A stretch of 41,114 nucleotides of DNA from Acidithiobacillales bacterium SM1_46 (GTDB lineage: Bacteria; Pseudomonadota; Gammaproteobacteria; Acidiferrobacterales; Sulfurifustaceae). This document shows, piece by piece, positions 8,281 through 15,794 of the stretch (its first letter is position 1; each line of letters starts with the position of its first letter). A model generated the notes under the pieces. The model saw only the letters and a program-made list of their open reading frames with translations, ran no database searches and was not told the origin of the DNA. The position numbers and the translations under genes were made by a program. Location: assembly GCA_001304215.1 (NCBI GenBank), contig LJVB01000011.1, positions 1 to 41,114 of the forward strand, in the 5' to 3' direction.

Positions 8281-9951
8281 ATGCGGGCGCGCCGCCTATT
8301 TGCGGTCATCGTTCTCGCTGCCCTCGCTCCTGTGGCGCTGGCGCAGCAGCGCGGCGCACAGGAGGCGATCGCTGCTGCCCATCCCGTCGCAACCGCCGCG
8401 GGCCTCTCGATTCTTGATCAGGGGGGCAATGCGTTCGATGCCGCGGTCGCTGTAAGCGCCACGCTCGCGGTCGTGGAGCCATACAGTTCGGGGCTCGGAG
8501 GCGGCGGCTTCTGGCTTCTCTATCGGGCGCGTGATTCGCGCTATGTGATGGTCGATGGGCGCGAAGTCGCGCCGCGCAGGGCGCGCGCGTGGATGTACCA
8601 GGATGAGCGCGGCGAGATCATTCCCGGGCGTTCGATCGATGGCGTACTGGCCGCCGGTATTCCGGGACAGCCTGCGGCGCTGGTTCATCTGGCCGAGCGC
8701 TATGGAAGGTTGCCGCTCGCGACATCGCTCGCGCCGGCCATCCGCGCGGCGCGCGACGGATTCGAGGTCGGCCCCGCCTATCAGCGCGTCGCGCGGTTCC
8801 GGTCGGGGGTCCTGCGCGCGTCGATGCCCGCGGCAGCTGTGTTTCTTAAGAATGGTGAAGTGCCGCCGCTCGGTCATCGCATCATCCAGGTGGAGCTGGC
8901 ACGTACACTCGAGCGTCTAGCGTTGGGCGGCCATGCGGGCTTCTACGCGGGCCCGCTGGCCAAGCAACTAGTCGGTGGTGTGCGAGCGGCGGGAGGCATT
9001 TGGTCACTTGAGGATTTGCGCGACTATCGCGTCATCGAGCGAGAACCCGTCGTCGGCACCTTTCGCGGAACACGAATTATCTCCGCGCCGCCGCCTTCCT
9101 CGGGCGGCGTGGCATTGCTCACCATGCTCAATATTCTCGATGGTTATCCACAGGCTGGATTCTCCTCGTTGAGTGGCAAGCATCTGCTTGTCGAAGCGAT
9201 GCGCCGCGCTTATCGGGATCGGGCCGAATTTCTGGGCGATCCGGATTTCGTGACGGTACCGATTCAATGGCTTACCAGTAGCGCGCACGCGGCAGCGTTG
9301 CGCAAGTCAATCCGGCTCCATGCGGCGACGCCGAGTGCGGATCTCCCCGCCGCCACGATGGCAGAGAGCGGCCGTCACACGACGCACTTCTCCATTCAGG
9401 ACAGGGAGGGCAATCGCGTGGCGGCGACGCTTAGCATCAATTACCCGTTCGGCTCGGGCTTTGTCCCGCCGGATACGGGCGTGTTGCTGAACGACGAAAT
9501 GGACGACTTCGCGTCGAAGCCAGGCGCGCCCAACGTCTACGGTCTGATAGGCGCGCAGGCAAATGCCATCGCACCCGGCAAGCGCATGCTCTCCAGCATG
9601 AGCCCGACCTTCGTCGAAACTCAGAACCGCGTCGCCATTCTCGGTACACCTGGCGGCAGCCGCATCATCACGATGGTCTTGCACGGTATCCTGGGCGTAA
9701 TGGACGGCAAGTCCGCCGAGGAGATCGTTCGAGCGCCGCGCTTTCACCATCAGTACCTGCCGGACGTGGTTCAATTCGAGCCAGGAGCGCTGAGCGACGG
9801 CGACCAGTCGGGATTGGCGCGAATCGGGCATCTGCTCAAGCCGCTGGATGAGCGCTACGGCAACATGCAGGCCGTCATCTTCGACAGGAAGGCCGGAGTG
9901 CTTGAAGCGGCGAGTGATCCGCGCGGAGAAGGGCAGGCGATTGTGCGCTAG
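8281..9951 (+). CDS. ggt: Gamma-glutamyltranspeptidase, exported
   Basis: Periplasmic N-terminal-nucleophile enzyme that hydrolyses glutathione and other gamma-glutamyl compounds. The proenzyme cuts itself before the catalytic Thr in HTTHFSIQD (about residue 364). Other signatures are GGNAFDAAVA, SSGLGGGGFWL, NDEMDDF and MLSSMSPTFV, and GTPGGSRI near the C-terminus. ATG at 8281 was chosen because it directly gives a signal peptide (MRARRLFAVIVLAALAPVALA, cut before QQ); in-frame starts at 8263 and 8116 also exist. A TATACT at 8251-8256 could be a -10 box. A strong terminator follows immediately. Confidence 0.9.
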   Translation: MRARRLFAVIVLAALAPVALAQQRGAQEAIAAAHPVATAAGLSILDQGGNAFDAAVAVSATLAVVEPYSSGLGGGGFWLLYRARDSRYVMVDGREVAPRRARAWMYQDERGEIIPGRSIDGVLAAGIPGQPAALVHLAERYGRLPLATSLAPAIRAARDGFEVGPAYQRVARFRSGVLRASMPAAAVFLKNGEVPPLGHRIIQVELARTLERLALGGHAGFYAGPLAKQLVGGVRAAGGIWSLEDLRDYRVIEREPVVGTFRGTRIISAPPPSSGGVALLTMLNILDGYPQAGFSSLSGKHLLVEAMRRAYRDRAEFLGDPDFVTVPIQWLTSSAHAAALRKSIRLHAATPSADLPAATMAESGRHTTHFSIQDREGNRVAATLSINYPFGSGFVPPDTGVLLNDEMDDFASKPGAPNVYGLIGAQANAIAPGKRMLSSMSPTFVETQNRVAILGTPGGSRIITMVLHGILGVMDGKSAEEIVRAPRFHHQYLPDVVQFEPGALSDGDQSGLARIGHLLKPLDERYGNMQAVIFDRKAGVLEAASDPRGEGQAIVR

Positions 9952-9954
9952 GAA

Positions 9955-9987
9955 AAACCAAGGCCGCCCGACGGGCGGCCTTGGTTT
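9955..9987. terminator. Bidirectional intrinsic terminator between ggt and ssrA
   Basis: Perfect 15-bp stem (left arm from AAACCAAGGCC at 9955; right arm GGCCTTGGTTT ending 9987) with a 3-base loop. An A-run lies on the left and a T-run on the right, so it can terminate both ggt (plus) and tmRNA (minus). Confidence 0.9.
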
Positions 9988-9992
9988 CGGAG

Positions 9993-10346
9993 TGGTGGAG
10001 GTGGCGGGAATTGAACCCGCGTCCGCAAGCCCTACGGCTCCGGTTCTACATGCGTAGTCTGTCTTTTATTTGACGCCTCGCTCCCCGGCAGACAGGGTCA
10101 TCGACGCGCTTAGCCTGCTTGGTTTTAGCACCGGCCTAACAGGCACAAGCCGATGCGATCCCGTAAAGATGACCCCTCGATTCCAGCCTACGGGCTCAGC
10201 GCGGGCGAGAGGCTAGCGGGTTTTAGGCCGCCAGAGCGTAGTTGTCGTCGTTGGCAACTATTGGTTTGCAGCTGGATTTACGAGGAGATCTGCACCTCGG
10301 CATGCCCCAGAGATTTCGTGACCCACGTCGAAGCCGTGTCACCCCC
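9993..10346 (-). ncRNA. ssrA: Transfer-messenger RNA (tmRNA)
   Basis: One-piece tmRNA of about 354 nt for rescuing stalled ribosomes. The 5' end GGGGGTG (10346-10340) pairs with CACCTCC near the 3' end to make the 7-bp acceptor stem, with a discriminator A and encoded CCA ending at 9993. The T-arm GGGTTCAATTCCCG is present, and the 5' part shows the usual GGCTTCGACGTGGGT. The internal reading frame encodes ANDDNYALAA and stops at TAA. smpB, its protein partner, is transcribed from the same strand just upstream. Confidence 0.97.
10223..10255 (-). other. tmRNA proteolysis tag reading frame (ANDDNYALAA)
   Basis: Resume codon GCC at 10255-10253, then AAC GAC GAC AAC TAC GCT CTG GCG GCC and TAA at 10225-10223. 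The tag ends in ALAA, the ClpXP degron form standard for gammaproteobacteria. Confidence 0.95.
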
Positions 10347-10358
10347 GAAGTCGAATAC

Positions 10359-10364
10359 AGTATA
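10359..10364 (-). promoter_or_regulatory. Likely -10 box of ssrA
   Basis: TATACT on the minus strand, 12 bases before the mature tmRNA 5' end; this allows a few leader bases to be removed by RNase P. No good -35 hexamer is seen at 17-bp spacing. Confidence 0.5.
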
Positions 10365-10497
10365 ACGAACTGTGACGTTTGATGGGGCCGCGGCTCAGAA
10401 GTTCCAAATGCTTGAACCACTTACGTGTTGGCAAGTCAGCTGCGGCCGGAAATTCCCAGTGTAGGCCCTGCCGGATTCTTGGCTCATCCCGAACGGT

Positions 10498-10971
10498 TCA
10501 GCGCGACTTCAGGGCGCGCTGCATCTCGCGTTGCGTTTCGCGCTTCTTGAGATCGGCGCGCTTGTCAGGGGCCTGCTTGCCACGACCCAGTCCCACCAGG
10601 AGTTTCGCGCGACCGCGCTGCCAGTACAGTTCGAGCGGAACCAGCGTGTAGCCTTTGCGCTCGACGGCACCGATGAGCTTGTTCAGCTCCTCGCGGTGCA
10701 GCAGCAACTTGCGCGCGCGCGTCGGGTTAGCGTTGACGTGTGTCGAGGCCTGCGCCAGTGGTGAAATGTGCGCACCGACGAGCAAGGCCTCGCCGCTCTG
10801 CAGGATGACATAGCCTTCCTTTAGTTGCGCACGACCAGCGCGCAGACTCTTGACCTCCCAACCCTGCAGGGCGAGACCCGCCTCGTACTTGTCCTCGATG
10901 AAGTAGTCGTGCCAGGCCTTGCGGTTCTGGGCGATGACGCGACTCGGTTCCTCGGCTTTCTTCTTGCTCAT
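10498..10971 (-). CDS. smpB: SsrA-binding protein SmpB
   Basis: Binds tmRNA and delivers it to stalled ribosomes. The 157-residue protein shows [29 protein letters not shown] (in part the conserved tmRNA-binding face), [37 protein letters not shown] and the basic C-terminal tail [20 protein letters not shown], which enters the mRNA channel. ATG at 10971 gives the standard MSKKK start. The tmRNA gene lies about 150 bp downstream on the same strand, the usual pairing. Confidence 0.96.
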   Translation of the reverse strand: MSKKKAEEPSRVIAQNRKAWHDYFIEDKYEAGLALQGWEVKSLRAGRAQLKEGYVILQSGEALLVGAHISPLAQASTHVNANPTRARKLLLHREELNKLIGAVERKGYTLVPLELYWQRGRAKLLVGLGRGKQAPDKRADLKKRETQREMQRALKSR

Positions 10972-11187
10972 GTACCGCTGGCGGATGGCGGGAGTTGCGG
11001 GATTATACCGCATGCCGGCATATGGTCTGGCACGCCATCGATACACCTGTAACTGATTTCGCCGTGCGGTCCGCGGCTCGTGCATGGACAGGGCTGGCAG
11101 CCTGTGCGAGAGTCCTGCCGACCTGACGACTGGTGTCGCTCATGCATTCTCGTCGCGCTCGGCAATGTTGTTCGAGGCCCACCGCAG

Positions 11188-12621
11188 ATGATTGGTGCAG
11201 TTAAGTTGCGGTTTCGTCGACCGCCAGATCCGCCGAAGCGGCGCGGCGCTGCGCACGCCATCACTGATCAACACTGGTCCTCGCCACGGACGATGATCCT
11301 GGCCGCGGGTGGCGCGGCAATCGGTTTCAATAATTTCTGGCAGTTTCCGTCGCTTCTGCGCGAACATGGCGGCGCGGTCTTTCTTGTCGCCTATCTCTTT
11401 TGTGTATTGGTGATCGGGCTGCCGTTGCTCACAGCGGAGTTCATGCTCGGGCAGCAGGGCCAAGGTTCGCCGGTCAGCACCTTTCGCCGTTTGGCGCAGC
11501 GTGTGCGGGCAGACAGAAACTGGACGCTAGTTGGCGTGCTCTGCGTGCTGGCAGGTTTCCTGGTTCTGTCGTACCTGAGCGTAATCGCCGGATGGACGCT
11601 CGCGTTCACGGCTCGCGCGGCGCTCGGCGAGTTCGTCGGCCAAACAGCCGATGGAATCGCGAGCATTTTCGGTGCATTGGTGCGTGATCCGGAAAAGCAG
11701 CTGTTCTGGTACACGCTGTTCGTGCTGTCTCTTATCCCGGTGGCCGGGCGGGGAGTTCGCATGGGGCTCGAGGCGTCCGTGCGGGTGGCAGTGCCGCTGC
11801 TCTTGGTGCTACTCGGCGCGCTGGTTGCTTACGCCGCCGCCATGGACCGTTCGCTCCAATCGCTCGAGCAGTTCCTGGTGCTCGATTTCACGCGTTTTAC
11901 CTGGCACAGCATGTTGTACGCCATGACCCAGGCGTTCTTCAGTCTCGGGCTTGGGGCCGGGGTCATGATGATGTTTGGTGCCTATGCGCATCACGAGCTG
12001 AAAGTGGCCCGCGTGGCGTTTTGGGTCGTGGCAATCGACGTTTCGGTTGGGTTGGTCGCGGCATTTGTGATTGGCGCGGTCCTGACCATCGGCGCGGTCG
12101 AGATGGCCTCAGGGCCACGACTGTTGTTTCAGCAGTTGCCTCTCGCCTTCGATCACCTGCCGCTCGGGCGTATGGCATCCACACTGTTCTTTCTGGTGCT
12201 GGTGATGTCTGCCTGGGTATCCGGGATCGCCTTTTTCGAGCCGGTCGTGGCCTGGGTTGCCGAGCGGCGCGACGGGTCGCGTTGGCGAAGTGCCTGGACC
12301 TGCGGCGCCGCGCTCTGGGCGACAGGATTGGTCATGATGCTTTCATTTCATCCCTGGGCATTCAGCTTCCGTTTTTTCGATACGGTCAAGAAGCTTGGCC
12401 TTTTTGACGTTGCACAAATCCTCACATCCCAGGCGTTGATGCCGGTCGCGGGGATCTTCATCGCGCTGTTTGCGGGATGGCGGATACGAGTCTCGCAGTC
12501 GCGCGAGGCGCTGGCGATGCAATCGCCCTGTCTGTTTGACGCCTGGTTGTGGCTCGCGCGGCTCGTAACTCCGGTATTGCTTGTCTTGATGCTGATCAAC
12601 CTCAATCAGCTCTACGCATGA
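11188..12621 (+). CDS. Neurotransmitter:sodium symporter (NSS) family transporter
   Basis: Sodium-coupled amino-acid-type transporter with LeuT fold; about 11-12 membrane segments. The first helix has the unwound region AAGGAAIGFNNFWQFP (Na+ and substrate site), and GLPLLTAEFMLGQQGQGSP follows, as in the family. The later segment TQAFFSLGLGAGVMMMFGAY is helix 6, also substrate-lining. The N-terminal start is uncertain: ATG at 11188 is preferred because it leaves a short basic lead before helix 1; an in-frame ATG at 11080 gives 36 more residues with no family character. The stop overlaps the ratA start (ATGA). Substrate is not determinable. Confidence 0.87.
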   Translation: MIGAVKLRFRRPPDPPKRRGAAHAITDQHWSSPRTMILAAGGAAIGFNNFWQFPSLLREHGGAVFLVAYLFCVLVIGLPLLTAEFMLGQQGQGSPVSTFRRLAQRVRADRNWTLVGVLCVLAGFLVLSYLSVIAGWTLAFTARAALGEFVGQTADGIASIFGALVRDPEKQLFWYTLFVLSLIPVAGRGVRMGLEASVRVAVPLLLVLLGALVAYAAAMDRSLQSLEQFLVLDFTRFTWHSMLYAMTQAFFSLGLGAGVMMMFGAYAHHELKVARVAFWVVAIDVSVGLVAAFVIGAVLTIGAVEMASGPRLLFQQLPLAFDHLPLGRMASTLFFLVLVMSAWVSGIAFFEPVVAWVAERRDGSRWRSAWTCGAALWATGLVMMLSFHPWAFSFRFFDTVKKLGLFDVAQILTSQALMPVAGIFIALFAGWRIRVSQSREALAMQSPCLFDAWLWLARLVTPVLLVLMLINLNQLYA

Positions 12622-13058
12622 CCACCATCCACCGTTCAGCCATTGTCCCCTACAGTGCGCACGACATGTACACGCTCGTGGCGGACATCGGCGCCTACCG
12701 CGAATTCCTGCCATGGTGCGGGGGAGCGCGTGTTCTCTCGTCCAAGGATGGCGAGGTAATCGCCTCAATCGATATTGCCTACAAGGGCGTGCACAAGAGT
12801 TTCACGACACGCAATCACCTTCAGGTCGACAAGATCATCGAGATGCGCCTGCTCGACGGACCGTTTAGTCATTTACACGGCGTCTGGCAGTTCACCGCCC
12901 TGGACGAGCAGGCCAGCAAGATCTCGCTTGATATGGAATTTGCAGTGGCGAACCGGCTCATGTCGCTGGCGATTACACCGGTCTTCACCACGATCTCGAA
13001 CCAGTTGGTTGATTGTTTCCGCCAGCGCGCCGATGCGCTCTTCGGCAAGCAGCGTTGA
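12618..13058 (+). CDS. ratA: RatA-family START-like protein (Coq10-type)
   Basis: The family includes E. coli RatA/PasT and mitochondrial Coq10; annotated as toxin or ubiquinone-binding protein, the true role here being unclear. The 146-residue protein has the typical N-terminus HRSAIVPYSAHDMYTLVADI, EFLPWCGGARVL, and the C-terminal helix NQLVDCFRQRADALFG. ATG at 12618 overlaps the NSS transporter stop, and rnfH follows with overlap, the standard ratA-ratB pair. Confidence 0.92.
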   Translation: MTTIHRSAIVPYSAHDMYTLVADIGAYREFLPWCGGARVLSSKDGEVIASIDIAYKGVHKSFTTRNHLQVDKIIEMRLLDGPFSHLHGVWQFTALDEQASKISLDMEFAVANRLMSLAITPVFTTISNQLVDCFRQRADALFGKQR

Positions 13059-13354
13059 AGCCATCGGACGACACTGCAGTAACGGTGGCCTACGCGCCTT
13101 CTCCGAACGAACAGCGGATTGTGCAGATTCGGGTTCCGCGCGGCAGCACGGTACAGGAGGCAATCCGCGCCAGCGGGCTGCTGGACGCTTTTTGGACCAT
13201 CGATCCTGCGCAACTTGCGGTTGGCATCTTCGGCGAGCGTGTGCCGCTTGATCGCTGCGTAGAAGATGGCGATCGTGTGGAGATCTACCGTCCGCTGCTG
13301 GCGGATCCGAAGGACGCACGCCGCCGGCGCGCGAAGCGCGGACCGAGGGGCTAG
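13055..13354 (+). CDS. RnfH family ubiquitin-like protein (RatB)
   Basis: Small beta-grasp protein usually following ratA. The sequence VTVAYAPSPNEQRIVQI, TVQEAIRASGLLD, VGIFGERVPLDRCVEDGDRVEIYRPL matches the family (UPF0125). The start is not obvious: TTG at 13055 overlaps the ratA TGA and gives 99 residues; a GTG at about 13085 is the alternative. The basic tail DARRRRAKRG is typical. Its TAG stop shares the bases CTAG with the opposing bamE stop. Confidence 0.88.
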   Translation: MKPSDDTAVTVAYAPSPNEQRIVQIRVPRGSTVQEAIRASGLLDAFWTIDPAQLAVGIFGERVPLDRCVEDGDRVEIYRPLLADPKDARRRRAKRGPRG

Positions 13355-13749
13355 GGCGTCGCCGGGCTGGGAGCCGATGGGGGCGGTGTCGGTCCGCCAG
13401 TCCCGGTTGCCGGCGTCCCCGTCGGTTGCGGCGTGGGGGGTACGACGTCGCCCTCCACGCGGGCGAGGACGTCGTTTTCAAAGTAAACGGTCAGCAGGCG
13501 CTGCTCGCCCCTGGTCTCGCCGGTTTTCTTTAGATAGAAGTAGTAATCCCATCGATCGGGATGAAACGTGTCAGCAACGAGCGGCGTACCGAGAACGAAA
13601 CGCACCTGATTGCGCGTCATTCCGAGCTTGAGTTTTTCCACCATCTCCTGGGTCACGGCATTCCCCTGCTGCAATTCGGGGAGATAGACGCTTAGGCAGC
13701 CGGAACTCAGCGCAGCAATGAACAGCAGTAGGGCAAGACGGGGAAGCAC
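13351..13749 (-). CDS. bamE: Outer membrane assembly lipoprotein BamE
   Basis: Lipoprotein of the BAM complex that inserts beta-barrels in the outer membrane. Signal sequence LALLLFIAALSSGC ends with a lipobox cysteine; the mature part has QGNAVTQEMVEKLKLGMTR, VRFVLGTPLVADTFHPDRWDYYF, all standard for SmpA/OmlA (BamE). The C-terminal 25 residues are an unconserved Pro/Thr/Gly-rich tail. GTG at 13749 is taken as the start since no ATG lies between it and the signal peptide. Divergent from fur, a common gammaproteobacterial order. Confidence 0.92.
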   Translation of the reverse strand: MLPRLALLLFIAALSSGCLSVYLPELQQGNAVTQEMVEKLKLGMTRNQVRFVLGTPLVADTFHPDRWDYYFYLKKTGETRGEQRLLTVYFENDVLARVEGDVVPPTPQPTGTPATGTGGPTPPPSAPSPATP

Positions 13750-13834
13750 GATTGGGAATCCGGGATGGGCTGGATTAAACTCGCGGCATCTTACCTTAAT
13801 GGCCCGCAGTTCGTAATCGCCCGGGCGAGAACCG

Positions 13835-14284
13835 ATGAACGAGAATCCGGACCAGATTCCCAGCGATCTGAAGAAGGCCGGCCTCAAGGCCACCCTTCCG
13901 CGTATCAGGATCCTTAATATCCTGGAGCATTCAGCCCAGCGTCACGTGACGGCTGAGGATGTCTATCGGGAGTTGGTGCAGGCGGGCGAGGAGGTTGGAC
14001 TTGCCACGGTCTACCGGGTGCTGACTCAGTTCGAGCAGGCCGGACTGGTGATCCGCCACAACTTCGAGGGCGACCGTTCGGTTTTCGAGATAAATCAGGG
14101 CGGGCATCATGACCATCTGGTGTGCGTTGAATGCGGCAAGGTCTTCGAGTTCCACGATCCGACCATCGAGGAGCGCCAGCGCAAGGTGGCTGAAAAGGCC
14201 GGCTTTATCATGCAGGAGCATTCGCTCCACCTGTACGGCGTTTGCGAGGGCATGAAGAAGCGCGGGAAGTGCTCGAAGAAGTGA
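13835..14284 (+). CDS. fur: Ferric uptake regulator Fur
   Basis: Iron-sensing repressor of 149 residues. It has DLKKAGLKATLPRIRILNIL, the winged-helix region EEVGLATVYRVLTQFEQAGL, the metal-binding GGHHDHLVCVECGKVFEF (HxH and CxxC, about residues 88-104), and the terminal VCEGMKKRGKC, which holds two more Cys as in many Fur proteins. ATG at 13835. Divergent from bamE as in Pseudomonas and relatives. Confidence 0.95.
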   Translation: MNENPDQIPSDLKKAGLKATLPRIRILNILEHSAQRHVTAEDVYRELVQAGEEVGLATVYRVLTQFEQAGLVIRHNFEGDRSVFEINQGGHHDHLVCVECGKVFEFHDPTIEERQRKVAEKAGFIMQEHSLHLYGVCEGMKKRGKCSKK

Positions 14285-14437
14285 GCTAGCTTGCGGTACT
14301 CCCTTTCCTGGATGGCCGCAATGCGGCAGTGATACGCGGAGTGAGGAGAGCGAGAGCAATCTTTTCGGTAGCTCAAATGTGAAAGACCGTCGTTTTTCCT
14401 GAACGGCGAATCGAGATCTGACAACAGGAGGTCCCGC

Positions 14438-15088
14438 ATGTTCTTCAAGGGTGTGCCCTTGTTTTCAGGACTGAGCGATTCCGATCACAACCTGTTGTTG
14501 CAGGTGGCGCAGCGGCGCACGTACCCGCGTCAGACCCTCCTTATTCAGCAAAATGATCCGGGAGAACGTTTCTATCTTCTTCGCAAGGGCCGGGCAAAGG
14601 TTCATGTCACCGAGGACAGCGGGCGCGAGGTGATCCTCGCGATTCTCGGTCCGGGCGATTTCCTTGGGGAACTGGCCCTGATCGACGACGCCCCGTGCTC
14701 GGCGAGCGTCACAACGCTCGAGGAAAGCGAATTCGTATCAATCGGCAAGGCGGAGTTCCGCAAAGTGCTTGCCTCGTCCTCGGGCATGGGGCTCAGTCTG
14801 CTCAGATCTCTTACTGGTCGCCTGCGCGAGGCCGATCGACAAATCGAATCGCTGGCGCTCAAGGACGTGCAGGCCCGCGTCGAGCAGGCCCTGCACTCGC
14901 TGGCGGAGCGGGTCGGTGACGAACTGGTCATCCCCTCGCATATTACCCATCGTGACATCGCCGCCATGGTTGGCGCCACACGGGAGGCGGTGACGCGCGT
15001 CTTCCGTATCCTCGAGGAAAAGGGGGTGGTGCGCGTCTCCGGACGAAGAATTACGATTGTTTCGGCATCCGGCGCTTCCTCCGCTTGA
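14438..15088 (+). CDS. CRP/FNR-family transcriptional regulator with altered nucleotide pocket
   Basis: A 216-residue regulator with an N-terminal cyclic-nucleotide-binding fold (about 1-115), dimer helix (about 115-145) and C-terminal winged helix. The recognition helix TREAVTR (181-187) keeps Arg, Glu and Arg at the positions that read GTGA half-sites in E. coli CRP (R180, E181, R185). The phosphate-binding cassette reads GELALIDDAPCSAS (77-90): the Glu is kept, but the Arg that normally binds the cAMP phosphate is Cys87. There is no N-terminal Cys cluster, so it is not an Fe-S FNR. Strong ribosome site AGGAGGT before ATG 14438. Ligand unknown; probably binds the palindromes downstream of the gene. 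Confidence 0.88.
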   Translation: MFFKGVPLFSGLSDSDHNLLLQVAQRRTYPRQTLLIQQNDPGERFYLLRKGRAKVHVTEDSGREVILAILGPGDFLGELALIDDAPCSASVTTLEESEFVSIGKAEFRKVLASSSGMGLSLLRSLTGRLREADRQIESLALKDVQARVEQALHSLAERVGDELVIPSHITHRDIAAMVGATREAVTRVFRILEEKGVVRVSGRRITIVSASGASSA

Positions 15089-15096
15089 ACGTCCCC

Positions 15097-15128
15097 TCCG
15101 GATTGGCGATCTACCTCGCCAAACCGGA
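15097..15128 (+). terminator. Hairpin after the CRP-like gene
   Basis: 13-base arms (15097-15109 and 15116-15128) with a single A:A mismatch and a 6-base loop, 8 bases after the regulator stop, followed by a moderately T-rich stretch. It contains the first of the three regulatory palindromes, so it may serve either purpose. Confidence 0.55.
15103..15122. promoter_or_regulatory. CRP-like palindrome 1 (distal)
   Basis: TTGGCGA-N6-TCGCCAA, perfectly symmetric 7-base arms, centre 15112.5. Shares the layout of the two sites downstream, but has C/G in place of T/A in the GTGA core. Confidence 0.5.
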
Positions 15129-15143
15129 GATTCCTCGTTTGTA

Positions 15144-15163
15144 TTGGTGAGCCGGATCACCAA
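15144..15163. promoter_or_regulatory. CRP-like palindrome 2
   Basis: TTGGTGA-N6-TCACCAA, perfect 7-base arms, centre 15153.5, exactly 41 bp from palindrome 1. The core GTGA-N6-TCAC is that read by CRP-type recognition helices. Confidence 0.65.
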
Positions 15164-15184
15164 TTTCCGAAGACGCTTGTTGAT

Positions 15185-15204
15185 TTGGTGAACCAGATCA
15201 CCGG
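15185..15204. promoter_or_regulatory. CRP-like palindrome 3 (proximal)
   Basis: TTGGTGA-N6-TCACCGG, 5-base perfect inner arms, centre 15194.5, exactly 41 bp from palindrome 2 and about 110 bp before the exported repeat-protein gene. Confidence 0.65.
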
Positions 15205-15223
15205 GCACGTTTCTCCCTTCTCG

Positions 15224-15229
15224 TAGACT
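15224..15229 (+). promoter_or_regulatory. Possible -10 box of the repeat-protein gene
   Basis: TAGACT (4 of 6 consensus bases). A start near 15236 would put palindrome 3 at -41.5, the classic class II activator position. A competing candidate is TATTGT at 15249-15254. Confidence 0.35.
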
Positions 15230-15307
15230 GGTTTCAATGCCTCGGCAGTATTGTACGAGCCGGTGGCAGGCCCGAAGAGCAACGAAACCATTGAAAGGAG
15301 AGCTGCC

Positions 15308-15652
15308 ATGAAGAAGACCATTTTCGCCGTTAGCCTCAGCGTCATTACCACCTTTGCCGCGACCCAGGTGCTGGCCGAGCAATCGTGCGACGGTTATGAC
15401 GAAGGCAATCAGTCATTGCAGGTCTGTCGGTTGACCGACGTACACCAGGAAGCACCGGTCGTAGTCGCGCGATCGGAGCGCCTTTCCAGCGGGTCTAACG
15501 CAAGGGAGTCGATTGATTGCTTCTACAAAGCCAACCAGTCGTTGCAGGTCTGTCAACTGACGGACATACACCAGGAAGCACCGGTCGTAGTCGCGCGATC
15601 GGAGCGCCTTTCCAGCGGGTCCTCGGCCGACGATTCAGCCAACTGCCTGTAA
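15308..15652 (+). CDS. Small exported protein with two 42-residue repeats, unknown function
   Basis: I do not recognise this family. The 114-residue product starts with a clear signal peptide (MKKTIFAVSLSVITTFAATQ..., cut probably after Ala23). The mature part is two copies of a 42-residue unit beginning NQSLQVC (residues 34 and 76), each with LTDxHQEAPVVVARSERLSSGS. Five cysteines (SC, QVC, DC, QVC and NC at the end) suggest disulfides outside the cytoplasm. Part of the two DNA copies is identical, so duplication or gene conversion was recent. Good ribosome site (AAGGAG) 8 bases before ATG 15308. Three CRP-like palindromes lie upstream, so it is probably controlled by the neighbouring regulator. 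Confidence 0.8.
   Translation: MKKTIFAVSLSVITTFAATQVLAEQSCDGYDEGNQSLQVCRLTDVHQEAPVVVARSERLSSGSNARESIDCFYKANQSLQVCQLTDIHQEAPVVVARSERLSSGSSADDSANCL
15441..15621 (+). repeat. Intragenic tandem repeat, 126-bp period
   Basis: Bases 15441-15495 and 15567-15621 are identical over 55 bp; similarity extends leftward with a few differences to about 15416 and 15542. The 126-bp period keeps the reading frame (42 codons). Confidence 0.9.
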
Positions 15653-15794
15653 GGAAGTGCGTTGTGGGGATGCAGCTCGCGCGTCTGACCCATGTGGTCG
15701 TGTTCCACGGCAGACCGCAACAGACCGCGAGCTGCGCCCGCCGCGGGAATGGAAGGTGGTTTCGGGCAGATACCGACAAACGCGGCGCTGAGCG

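Noticed and set aside
10379-10651. Open frame between tmRNA and smpB on the plus strand
   Set aside because: Lies opposite smpB and shows no protein-like features.
12618-13354. RatA/RatB as a toxin-antitoxin system
   Set aside because: The pair is a widely conserved housekeeping arrangement and RnfH is not an established antitoxin; the toxin label is doubtful.
15097-15204. CRISPR-like regular repeats
   Set aside because: Only three short palindromes, no conserved long repeat and no cas genes; better explained as operator sites.
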